Source of the DNA: Chloroflexota bacterium
Lineage (GTDB): Bacteria > Chloroflexota > Anaerolineae > Caldilineales > Caldilineaceae
Assembly: GCA_003577365.1 (NCBI GenBank)
Contig: QEUY01000287.1
Span: 1-8,355 of the forward strand
Reading direction: 5' to 3'
DNA length: 8,355 bases
The translations under genes and the position numbers were made by a program. How positions within the stretch are numbered: position 1 is the first letter of the stretch; each line of letters opens with the position of its first letter. The notes under the pieces were generated by a model that saw only the letters and a list, made by a program, of their open reading frames with translations, made no database searches and was not told where the DNA came from. Shown here piece by piece: positions 1 through 6,076 of this stretch.

Positions 1-2835
1 CGCGGCTTTGAAATAGCTGCCGCCGCGTATCACCAGGCGATCCCCTGCGCGCACGGCATCCGGCGGCACACGCCGGCTCGCTCCGGCCAGGGGATAGGGT
101 TGATAGACGCTGCTCGTCCACTCCCACAGGTGGCCGCACATCTCCTCCGCCCCATAGGGGCTGGCCCCCTGAGGAAAAGCGCCGATCGGCGGGGCCGCCA
201 TCAAGAGCGAACCCTCCCAGGCCAGCCGGTCGGGGTCGAACTCATCCCCCCAGGGATAGACACGGCCATCGGGGCCGCGCGCGGCCTTCTCCCATTCGGC
301 CTCGCTGGGCAGGTCCAACACTTCGCCGGCGTGCAGCCGGCCCGCCGCGCGCCAACGCCGTTCGAGCCAGCGCGCAAAGGCGCGCGCCTCATACCAGCCG
401 ATGCCGTAGACCGGATGATTGGGCAAATGCGAGGGCCAGCCGAACGCTTCGGGAGCGCGATGCCAGCCCGCCACCGGATAATAGATGCCGGTTGCGCCAT
501 AGCGCCGGGTGGGGCGCAAGACTGCGCCGGGCCGCCAGTGTCCCGCTGCCGCCGCCTCGGGCCAATAGTCCGCCACCGTATAGGGGTGCGGCGTGTCGGC
601 CAGAAACTGGGCAAATTGCGCCTGGCTCACGGGAAAGCGACCGATGCAGAAGCTCGGCAGCCAGAGCGAGTGCGCGGGCAGTTCGTTGACCCGGGACCAG
701 CGATCGCGCCTGGGATCGCTGCCCTGAAGATGCCAGCCCGCGGCGACCGTGACAAACGACATGGCGTCGGCGTCCATCACCTCGGCCCGTGGGTCGCCCA
801 GCCCGTTGAGCCAACGCCCCGCCGCCACACGCACCGCAGCCGGAACCTCTGGCGTGCGCAAGGCGACCACAAGCTCCTGGCGCAGATCGCCCAGCGCCGT
901 CTCGTCCAGCTCGCTGCCTCGATCAGCAGCGGCTGCACCAGAGGGTGGATTGGGCCGGCGTGCGGCCAGCGCAAGCTGCGCCAGCCAGACGGCGCGATCG
1001 GCGGGCAGAACACGGGTCGCGCCGCCGGAGCCAGGCGGCTGGCGCAGATGGCCCATCAGCCAGTGGCGCAGCGGCAGCGCCTCGGCCTGCGGCGCAGCGG
1101 CATACTCCACCAGCAGCGCCACCACCTCACGCCACTCCGGGTGGTCGAAGCCGCGCGCCGCCAGCTCGGCCAACTCCGGCGCCGCCACCCCCGCCGCGCC
1201 ATAGCGCCCGATCAGGAATTGGGCAACCAAATGGGTGTGCAACGTACGGTGCAGAAATGCATAGGGGATGGCGCTGAGCAGGCCGTCGCGCGGCACGTTC
1301 CCCTTGATCAGCAGCTCATCCCGCTGGCTCAATTCCCACAGCAGCCCAGGATGAAAGCCGCCGGACGCGGCCTGATGCTCAGCCAGCATGGCTTGCGCTT
1401 CGGGCAGCTCGTCCAGCAGGCTCTCCAGCACTTCGCCGGCAAGCTGCCAGTGCCACTGCCGGCGGTAGGTGGCAAAGCGCCACGCCAACCGCTCCAGCAG
1501 GCGCAGCTTGAGCTGCCGGCGTCTATCAGTGCCGCCCGCACCATTCGCCAGCATCAAAGCCAAGACACCGTTCTGGAGTTCCTGGCTGTCGGGCAGTTCA
1601 TCTGCGTCTAGCTGCTCGACCAGCCGGCAGTAATATTGAAGCAGGCGAGGGTTCGCGGCCTGCTGCACCAGCGCCGGAGAGCGGCGCAGGGCTTCGAGAA
1701 AGGCTTCGCTGCGCTGGGGGCGGCGGTGAAACCAGCCGCGCACGATGCGCGCGATGGGGACCTCGCGCAGCGGCAAAATCTCCAACTCCACCTCGTGCGG
1801 CCAGCCGGCCAGCGCAAAGGGAGGGCCGGCATAGCCAAGGGGCCGCAGCGTCACAAAGATTGCACCTGGGGCTGTGCATGCCAGCAGTTCCAGGGCGCGC
1901 CGCACCGGCGCCACCTGGTCGGGCCGTTCGGCCAGGCCATGGCTGCCATCCAGCAAAAAGACGGCGCGCATGGGCTGTTCGACCAACACGCGCATCAGCG
2001 CCGCGACCAGGCCAGGGTCGGGCCGGCCCAGGGCTTGGCGGGCGCAGCACAGCGCAACGGCGCGCAGCACCTGATCGGGCATGACCGGCACAGTGAGATG
2101 CGCCGACAAGTCGACAAGGCTGACCAGAAACGGGATGCGCGCCGCAGCATCCCCCGCCAGCGCCTCCCGCGCCAGACGCAGCGCCTCATGACGCAGCAGC
2201 CAGCGTTTGCCGCGTCCCGGCTGCCCCACAATCACGGCGCGGTGCAGCGTGTCACGCACCGTCGACCAGGGCACAACGCCGCCCGCAGCCAAACGCGCCT
2301 GCGCATCTTGCTCGTCCATGGGCCGCGTGGCGCTTGGCGTGGGCAAGCTGTGCAGCAGACAGACGTCCGGGTCTTGGAAGATCTCGTCGAACGTAAAGGG
2401 CGCGGTCTGGGGAAAGCCCTGCTCTAAGGGGCTGTAGGCCGCGATCACCCGGCGACAATAGCTGTGCAGCAACACCTGCACCGGGTCGGCATGGGCGGGC
2501 GCATGTTCCTGTGCGCCCAGCGGCCAATGGCGCAGCAGCGCCAAGTCCGCCGGGTCATAGCTCTGCCGGCGCAGGTCATGCAGCGTAGGCAAACCAGCGG
2601 CGAGCAGCAGCAGATCCGTCTGCCCTGCGCTCAGGTCCAGCGCATGCGCCAGCCGCACCAGCCCCTGCCACTGGCGAGGCCGGCGCACAGAGCCGTCGAG
2701 CCAGTTGACAATGGTGCGCAGCGGGACGCCGGAACGCTTGGCAAGCTGGTTATAGCTGTAGATGCTCTGGCGCAGATAGCCGGAGAGGACATCTGCCAGC
2801 GCAGGCGGCGATTGGGCTGTGATTTGGAATGTCAT
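1..2835 (-). CDS. HTH - degenerate NACHT NTPase - FGE-sulfatase-like protein (3' end outside window)
   Basis: The frame is open from ATG at 2835 to the window edge, giving 945 residues; the C-terminus is missing. Residues about 14-85 form an XRE-like helix-turn-helix (QLAKRSGVPLRTIVNWLDG). Residues 200-375 resemble a NACHT NTPase: P-loop GQPGRGKRW (204-212), strand FLLDGSHG (293-300) and TLRPLGY (329-335). Residues 521-543 match the NACHT-associated HRT..HLVAQFL helix. Residues about 693-945 are an FGE-sulfatase/EgtB-type fold: LPSEAEWEKAARG (842-854), YPWGDEF (860-866), SPYGAEEMCGHLWEWT (892-907) and IRGGSY (936-941). Walker A has Arg where Ser/Thr is usual, Walker B lacks its second acidic pair, and Lys943 replaces the first FGE catalytic cysteine. 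It may therefore be a regulatory or binding protein rather than an enzyme. No clear Shine-Dalgarno precedes ATG 2835; GTG at 2847 is an alternative start. Such architectures are linked to signalling and conflict systems; the exact role here is unknown. Confidence 0.88.
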   Translation of the reverse strand, partial: MTFQITAQSPPALADVLSGYLRQSIYSYNQLAKRSGVPLRTIVNWLDGSVRRPRQWQGLVRLAHALDLSAGQTDLLLLAAGLPTLHDLRRQSYDPADLALLRHWPLGAQEHAPAHADPVQVLLHSYCRRVIAAYSPLEQGFPQTAPFTFDEIFQDPDVCLLHSLPTPSATRPMDEQDAQARLAAGGVVPWSTVRDTLHRAVIVGQPGRGKRWLLRHEALRLAREALAGDAAARIPFLVSLVDLSAHLTVPVMPDQVLRAVALCCARQALGRPDPGLVAALMRVLVEQPMRAVFLLDGSHGLAERPDQVAPVRRALELLACTAPGAIFVTLRPLGYAGPPFALAGWPHEVELEILPLREVPIARIVRGWFHRRPQRSEAFLEALRRSPALVQQAANPRLLQYYCRLVEQLDADELPDSQELQNGVLALMLANGAGGTDRRRQLKLRLLERLAWRFATYRRQWHWQLAGEVLESLLDELPEAQAMLAEHQAASGGFHPGLLWELSQRDELLIKGNVPRDGLLSAIPYAFLHRTLHTHLVAQFLIGRYGAAGVAAPELAELAARGFDHPEWREVVALLVEYAAAPQAEALPLRHWLMGHLRQPPGSGGATRVLPADRAVWLAQLALAARRPNPPSGAAAADRGSELDETALGDLRQELVVALRTPEVPAAVRVAAGRWLNGLGDPRAEVMDADAMSFVTVAAGWHLQGSDPRRDRWSRVNELPAHSLWLPSFCIGRFPVSQAQFAQFLADTPHPYTVADYWPEAAAAGHWRPGAVLRPTRRYGATGIYYPVAGWHRAPEAFGWPSHLPNHPVYGIGWYEARAFARWLERRWRAAGRLHAGEVLDLPSEAEWEKAARGPDGRVYPWGDEFDPDRLAWEGSLLMAAPPIGAFPQGASPYGAEEMCGHLWEWTSSVYQPYPLAGASRRVPPDAVRAGDRLVIRGGSYFKAA

Positions 2836-2856
2836 ATCAAATGGCACAAATTGATA
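2835..2856. promoter_or_regulatory. Inverted repeat over the start codon of the HTH-NACHT-FGE gene
   Basis: TATCAA (2835-2840) and TTGATA (2851-2856) form a perfect 6-bp dyad separated by 10 bp. Extending the arms to 8 bp leaves one mismatch. The left arm touches the first base of the start codon. Because the gene begins with a helix-turn-helix domain, an autoregulatory operator is plausible, but this is inference. A short AT-rich dyad could also arise by chance. Confidence 0.35.
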
Positions 2857-2982
2857 CCAGACAGATGTCCAAAACGTCTATACAATACCAGCAGGCTGGA
2901 CTTCTCCATCATATATCTTATACGTTTTGCATCGATGCGAGATGCGGCTCCCCCTGCCGGCGCGCAAGATGCCCAAGCCTGT

Positions 2983-3009
2983 ACCTACGTGCACCCCCGA
3001 CACGTAGGT
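2983..3009. repeat. Perfect 9-bp inverted repeat (9-nt spacer)
   Basis: ACCTACGTG (2983-2991) and CACGTAGGT (3001-3009) are exact reverse complements around a GC-rich 9-nt spacer. A second dyad with the same CCTAC/GTAGG core lies 24 bp to the right at 3033-3043 (CCTAC-A-GTAGG). The shared core suggests two related protein-binding sites, though RNA hairpins are also possible. The dyads lie 148-208 bp upstream of the HTH-NACHT-FGE start codon. Confidence 0.55.
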
Positions 3010-3032
3010 GCGTATCGCATACTGAACCGTAC

Positions 3033-3043
3033 CCTACAGTAGG
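3033..3043. repeat. CCTAC-A-GTAGG palindrome
   Basis: This is a perfect 5-1-5 inverted repeat. Its arms repeat the core of the larger dyad at 2983-3009, so the region holds four CCTAC half-sites in two inverted pairs. Confidence 0.45.
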
Positions 3044-3083
3044 CAGCACGGTATGATGACGCTTGTGCGCGCAGCCAGCCTAT

Positions 3084-3119
3084 GCAAGTGCAACTGTCTG
3101 CTAGTATAGACATGCTTGC
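3084..3119. repeat. Two-tier stem-loop
   Basis: The outer pairing is GCAAG (3084-3088) with CTTGC (3115-3119). The inner pairing is TGTCT (3095-3099) with AGACA (3108-3112) around an 8-nt loop. The internal loop is asymmetric (6 nt and 2 nt). Each arm is only 5 bp, so the structure is weak alone and is reported because of the neighbouring stems. Confidence 0.3.
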
Positions 3120-3142
3120 TGCCAGATGCAAACGTTCTGTCG

Positions 3143-3189
3143 GGCGCTGTTTAGCCGGGCATCACCGGGGGTAGACCCTCAACAGCGCC
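3143..3189. repeat. Branched inverted repeat, candidate structured RNA element
   Basis: GGCGCTGTT (3143-3151) pairs perfectly with AACAGCGCC (3181-3189). Two short stems can form inside: CCGG (3155-3158) with CCGG (3165-3168) around GCATCA, and GGG (3169-3171) with CCC (3176-3178) around TAGA. Together they make a possible three-way junction of 47 nt. I do not recognise it as a named riboswitch, tRNA or attC site. It lies between the ATPase terminator and the HTH-NACHT-FGE gene. Confidence 0.45.
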
Positions 3190-3212
3190 AACCCGCAGAC
3201 AGAGGCAAGACA

Positions 3213-3255
3213 CGACGAGAGGGCGACCCAAATAAGTAGGGTCGCCCTCTCGTCG
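3213..3255 (-). terminator. Perfect 17-bp hairpin terminating the regulator-ATPase operon
   Basis: CGACGAGAGGGCGACCC (3213-3229) and its exact reverse complement (3239-3255) flank a 9-nt loop, AAATAAGTA. The hairpin begins 17 nt after the ATPase stop codon, where an intrinsic terminator is expected. On the minus strand the stem is followed only by TGTCTTGCC, not a strong U-run. It may act as a weak-tail terminator or as a 3'-end stabiliser. Confidence 0.8.
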
Positions 3256-3272
3256 CGTTCGCGCCCGGCGCT

Positions 3273-5321
3273 CTAGACAGCCGGTACGGCGCGCTCGGGG
3301 TGCAGCGCCAACATGCGCAGCCCATTCAGCACCACGACCAGCGTGCTGCCCTCATGCCCCACCACACCCAGCGGCAAGGGCAGCACAAACCCCGGCACAA
3401 AGATCGGGACGACGATGGTCAACGTCACCAGCGTCAAGATCACCCCCACCGAAAAGATCACGTTCTGGCGCACGATGGCCGCGGCCTTGCGCCCCAGCCG
3501 CACCATAAAGGGTAGCTTGGAGAGGTCCGACGCCATCAGCACCACGTCGGCGGTCTCCAACGCCACATCAGTGCCGCCTGCACCCATGGCAATGCCCACG
3601 CTGGCCGTCGCCAGCGCCGGCGCATCGTTGACGCCGTCACCCACCATCGCCGTCTTGCCCTTGGCGACCAACTGCTGGATCACCTCGACCTTCTGTTCGG
3701 GCAGCAGTTCGCTGTAGACATGCTCGATGCCCACCTCATCGGCAATGGCCATGGCGACCGCTTTGTTGTCGCCGGTCAACATGGCGATATGTTCGACGCC
3801 CGCCCGCCGCAGGTCTTCGACTGCTGCCTTGGCTTCGGGGCGCAAGGTATCGGCCACGGCGATATACCCCACCACCTCCCAATCGCGTACCGCGCCCAGC
3901 GTATCTTCCACTGTGCTGCGCCGCACCACCAACATCGAGGTCTTGCCCTGTTTCTTGAGCGCGTCGCCAATCACGCGTATCGCAGGCGAGATGCTCATCT
4001 CCTCATTCATAAAGAAGCGATCATTGCCGATATAGATCGTCTCGTTGTGTTCGCCGCGGTCAAAGGTGGCTTGGATGCCATGCCCGGCCACCGCATAGAA
4101 ATGCGCCGGGGTTTCCAGTTCGATCCCTTCGGCCTGGGCCTGCTCGACAATGGCGCGGCCGATGTGGTGCTCGCTCAACAGCTCGGCGCTGCCCGCCAAG
4201 CGCAGCACATCCGCCCGCGTGTGGCCGGTGAGCGGGTGAATATTGGTCAACACCGGCTTGCCGTGGGTCAACGTGCCTGTCTTGTCAAAGGCCACGGTGG
4301 TGACTTCGGCGATCTTCTCCAGATAGGCGCCGCCCTTGAAGAGCACGCCGCCGCGCGCCCCGGCGGCGATGGCGCTCAAGACGCTGGCCGGGGTGCTGAT
4401 GATCAGCGCGCAGGGGCTGGCGACGACCAGCAGCGTCATGGCGCGGTAGATCGTGTTGTGAAACGGCTCATCCAGGAAGAACCAGGGGATCGCCACCGCC
4501 AACAGCGTCGCCGCCAGCACGGCATAGGTATAGGGCTGGCTAAAGCGGTCGATGAACTGTTGGGTGGGGGTGGCGTCCTGGCGCGCTTCGGCCACCAGCG
4601 TGATGATCTTGCTCAGCGTGCTCTCCGAAGCCAGCTTGGTCACCTCGACTTCGAGCGCGCCGCCGCCGTTGATCGTCCCCGCAAAGACCTGGTCGCCCAG
4701 TTCTTTATGCACCGGCACGCTCTCGCCGGTGATCGGGCTTTGGTCGATCTCGCTGATGCCTTTGACCACCGTGCCGTCCACTGGCAGGCGGTCGCCGGGG
4801 CGCACCAAGACAATGTCGCCGCGCACCAGCTCCTCCACGCCCAGGGTCATTTCCTGGCCGTCACGCCGCACCAGGGCAATGTCAGGGCGCAGTTCGGCCA
4901 GCGCCTCAATGGCGCGGCGCGTGCGGTCCATGGCGAACTCTTCCAGCGCGCCGCTGAGGGTGAAGAGGAAGAGCAGCAGCGCGCCCTCCTCCCATTCGCC
5001 GATAGCGGCTGCGCCGAGCGCCGCAGCGATCATCAGAAAGTCGATGTCGAGTTTGCCGTGTTTCGCCTCCTCAATCGCACCGGTCAGCCCGGAATAGCCG
5101 CCGGCGGCAAAAGCGACCAGCGCGGCAATGGTCACGGCCCAGGGGGGCAAGACGCCGGTGACGCCCCCCCCCAGCCAGCCGATCAACAGGGCGACCAAGG
5201 TAATGGCGGCCAGCAGCAGTTCATAGTTCTCCTTCCAGAGCCGGAAAACGCTGGGGGCTGGGCCGTAGTGGGTGGTCATGGCGGGCTGGGCCGCGCTCGT
5301 CTTTACCGACTGGGTTGTCAT
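3273..5321 (-). CDS. P1B-4-type heavy-metal-transporting ATPase (Fe/Co/Zn exporter)
   Basis: This 682-residue inner-membrane pump drives export of a divalent metal by ATP hydrolysis through an aspartyl-phosphate intermediate. Motifs in order: actuator TGES (198-201), membrane SPC (302-304), phosphorylation DKTGT (346-350), TGDN (516-519), GDGVNDAP (561-568) and a last-helix HEGST (656-660). SPC plus HEGST and no N-terminal metal-binding domain are hallmarks of the P1B-4 group (CoaT, CtpD, PfeT/ZosA), whose substrates are Fe(II), Co(II) or Zn(II). About eight membrane segments are visible. The start chosen is ATG 5321, preceded by AGGAGAG and overlapping the regulator stop as ATGA; an in-frame ATG at 5408 lies inside the regulator gene. 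Oddity: the usual nucleotide-domain His-Pro is His-His (385-386). Pairing with a PerR-like regulator favours Fe(II) export, as in PfeT, but the substrate is not settled by sequence. Confidence 0.95.
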   Translation of the reverse strand: MTTQSVKTSAAQPAMTTHYGPAPSVFRLWKENYELLLAAITLVALLIGWLGGGVTGVLPPWAVTIAALVAFAAGGYSGLTGAIEEAKHGKLDIDFLMIAAALGAAAIGEWEEGALLLFLFTLSGALEEFAMDRTRRAIEALAELRPDIALVRRDGQEMTLGVEELVRGDIVLVRPGDRLPVDGTVVKGISEIDQSPITGESVPVHKELGDQVFAGTINGGGALEVEVTKLASESTLSKIITLVAEARQDATPTQQFIDRFSQPYTYAVLAATLLAVAIPWFFLDEPFHNTIYRAMTLLVVASPCALIISTPASVLSAIAAGARGGVLFKGGAYLEKIAEVTTVAFDKTGTLTHGKPVLTNIHPLTGHTRADVLRLAGSAELLSEHHIGRAIVEQAQAEGIELETPAHFYAVAGHGIQATFDRGEHNETIYIGNDRFFMNEEMSISPAIRVIGDALKKQGKTSMLVVRRSTVEDTLGAVRDWEVVGYIAVADTLRPEAKAAVEDLRRAGVEHIAMLTGDNKAVAMAIADEVGIEHVYSELLPEQKVEVIQQLVAKGKTAMVGDGVNDAPALATASVGIAMGAGGTDVALETADVVLMASDLSKLPFMVRLGRKAAAIVRQNVIFSVGVILTLVTLTIVVPIFVPGFVLPLPLGVVGHEGSTLVVVLNGLRMLALHPERAVPAV

Positions 5322-5800
5322 ACACTCTCTCCTACTGAGTCCGACTGATTGGATTGGCGTTGTTTCAGCCATTGTTCGCGAATCTCGGCCTTTTTGCGCG
5401 CGCGGCATGCTTCACAAAAGCCAAACACGTCGACGCGCAGCGTCACCGGCATGAACCCATCCGCGCCCTCCAGCGCGGCGCGCATCCCTTCCAGCGCCAC
5501 CGGGCCGTCGTAGTCGGTCACCGAATGGCAGCGCAGACAGATCAGGTTGGCATGGGGCGTGGTGTCGGTGTCATAGTGGGTATGCCCGGCGCCGATGCTG
5601 ATCTCGACAATCGCGCCCAGTTCTTGCAGCACGTTGAGCGTGTTATAGACCGTGGCGCGGCTGATCTCCGGGTGGGCCTGCGACAGATCGCTGTAGACCT
5701 GATAGGGCGTGGGATGGCTGCGCGTGGCGGCCAGCCGCTGGTCGGTGATCCGCTTGCCGGCGCGCTGCAAGGCATTGAGATAGATGTCGGGTGAAGGCAT
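5318..5800 (-). CDS. Fur/PerR-family metal-dependent transcriptional regulator
   Basis: This 160-residue protein has the Fur-family layout: an N-terminal winged helix with recognition helix SRATVYNTLNVLQELG (47-62), then a dimerisation domain with two CxxC pairs (C88/C91 and C129/C132) forming the structural zinc site. His29 (in HPT) and His83 (in PHANLIC) align with the PerR residues H37 and H91 oxidised by peroxide. Asn85 stands where PerR has H93 or E. coli Fur has H90. The segment between QR (21-22) and HPT (29-31) is 6 residues; in B. subtilis PerR it is 12, so helix 2 is shortened. The C-terminal tail is polar. The gene is the first of the operon and overlaps the ATPase start by 4 nt, which suggests translational coupling. 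PerR-like is most likely from context, but Fur, Zur or Mur specificity cannot be excluded. Shine-Dalgarno before ATG 5800 is weak. Confidence 0.92.
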   Translation of the reverse strand: MPSPDIYLNALQRAGKRITDQRLAATRSHPTPYQVYSDLSQAHPEISRATVYNTLNVLQELGAIVEISIGAGHTHYDTDTTPHANLICLRCHSVTDYDGPVALEGMRAALEGADGFMPVTLRVDVFGFCEACRARKKAEIREQWLKQRQSNQSDSVGESV

Positions 5801-5823
5801 GATCGTTTGTTGGCCCTGTCGTC

Positions 5824-5862
5824 TTTCTATCGTCAGTTTCTATCGTCAGTTTCTACCGCCAG
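5824..5862. repeat. Three tandem 13-bp repeats in the regulator leader
   Basis: TTTCTATCGTCAG occurs at 5824-5836 and 5837-5849. A third copy with two T-to-C changes (TTTCTACCGCCAG) is at 5850-5862. The array lies between the operon promoter and the regulator start codon, so it would be transcribed as part of the roughly 147-nt leader. Its function is not evident; protein binding, RNA effects or simple slippage are all possible. Confidence 0.7.
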
Positions 5863-5887
5863 AGCGCCCCATTGGCTAGGGCGCTCT
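5861..5887. repeat. Leader hairpin, 9-bp stem and 9-nt loop
   Basis: AGAGCGCCC (5861-5869) and GGGCGCTCT (5879-5887) are perfect reverse complements. The left arm overlaps the last 2 bases of the 13-bp repeat array. In the minus-strand transcript it sits about 60 nt after the predicted start. There is no U-tract on either side, so it is not a classic terminator. It could be an attenuating or stabilising structure. Confidence 0.5.
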
Positions 5888-5934
5888 CTTGCCGTGTTGT
5901 GCTCCCCATCATCTGGACAGCAGCGGCGCAAAAT

Positions 5935-5949
5935 CTAGAATCATTCTAA
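5935..5949. promoter_or_regulatory. PerR/Fur-type 7-1-7 operator
   Basis: TAGAAT-C-ATTCTA (5936-5948) is a perfect 6-1-6 dyad. With the flanking base on each side it matches the 7-1-7 form of PerR/Fur-family boxes (TTATAATnATTATAA in B. subtilis PerR). It overlaps the predicted transcription start of the regulator-ATPase operon, which implies repression and autoregulation. Further ATTCTA half-sites occur at 5954-5959 (the -10 itself) and 5995-6000. The latter begins a degenerate second box (about 5987-6001) upstream of the -35. Confidence 0.72.
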
Positions 5950-5953
5950 ATTA

Positions 5954-5982
5954 ATTCTACCACACGCCGCGCCGGGGGTCAA
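5954..5982 (-). promoter_or_regulatory. Promoter of the regulator-ATPase operon
   Basis: Reading the minus strand, TTGACC (5982-5977) is followed after exactly 17 bp by TAGAAT (5959-5954). A TGG just before the -10 gives an extended -10. Transcription should start near 5947. The close match and spacing to sigma70 consensus make this a strong prediction. The adjacent Fur-family box would cover the start point. Confidence 0.8.
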
Positions 5983-6033
5983 ATCTTTGGACTGATTCTA
6001 AAAAACGCCAGGGCCGAATGCTGTGATGCCGCC

Positions 6034-6059
6034 CACGGTCGGCGCGCACGGTCGGCGCG
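6034..6059. repeat. Two perfect 13-bp tandem copies
   Basis: CACGGTCGGCGCG is present twice, directly abutting, at 6034-6046 and 6047-6059. It lies between the two divergent promoters. It may be a duplicated regulatory site or a replication-slippage product. Confidence 0.6.
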
Positions 6060-6076
6060 CCCATCAGCCGATCGGT

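Larger units (their letters stand above)
2836..3272. other. Gene-free intergenic region rich in inverted repeats
   Basis: This 437-nt stretch between two minus-strand genes holds no convincing coding sequence. The only overlapping ORFs are the tails of antisense shadows. It contains at least five dyads: 2983-3009, 3033-3043, 3084-3119, 3143-3189 and the terminator at 3213-3255, plus the palindrome GCATCGATGC at 2929-2938. The left part (2875-2930) is AT-richer and should hold the promoter of the HTH-NACHT-FGE gene. On the minus strand there is a weak extended -10 (TGG then TATTGT, 2878-2886) without a good -35. Confidence 0.6.

Noticed and set aside
1..300. Diversity-generating retroelement target (FGE/C-type-lectin fold)
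   Set aside because: The fold is a known target class, but the 3' end where a variable repeat would lie is outside the window and no reverse transcriptase or template repeat is visible.
100..1611. 503-codon plus-strand ORF, and similar ones at 1636-2427 and 2464-3042
   Set aside because: They are antisense to the HTH-NACHT-FGE frame, which carries recognisable domains throughout. Their composition is typical of GC-rich shadow ORFs (Arg, Gln, Pro and Ala rich) with no family motifs.
3143..3189. attC site, tRNA or known metal riboswitch
   Set aside because: There are no integron core-site motifs, no tRNA arms or T-loop signature, and no match I can recall to fluoride, manganese or NiCo riboswitch cores.
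3720..5348. 542-codon plus-strand ORF opposite the ATPase
   Set aside because: It mirrors the conserved ATPase codons, has no recognisable motif, and has no promoter or ribosome site of its own.
3273..5408. 711-codon version of the ATPase starting at 5408
   Set aside because: The extra 29 codons lie inside the regulator gene. ATG 5321 has a good Shine-Dalgarno and a 4-nt ATGA overlap.
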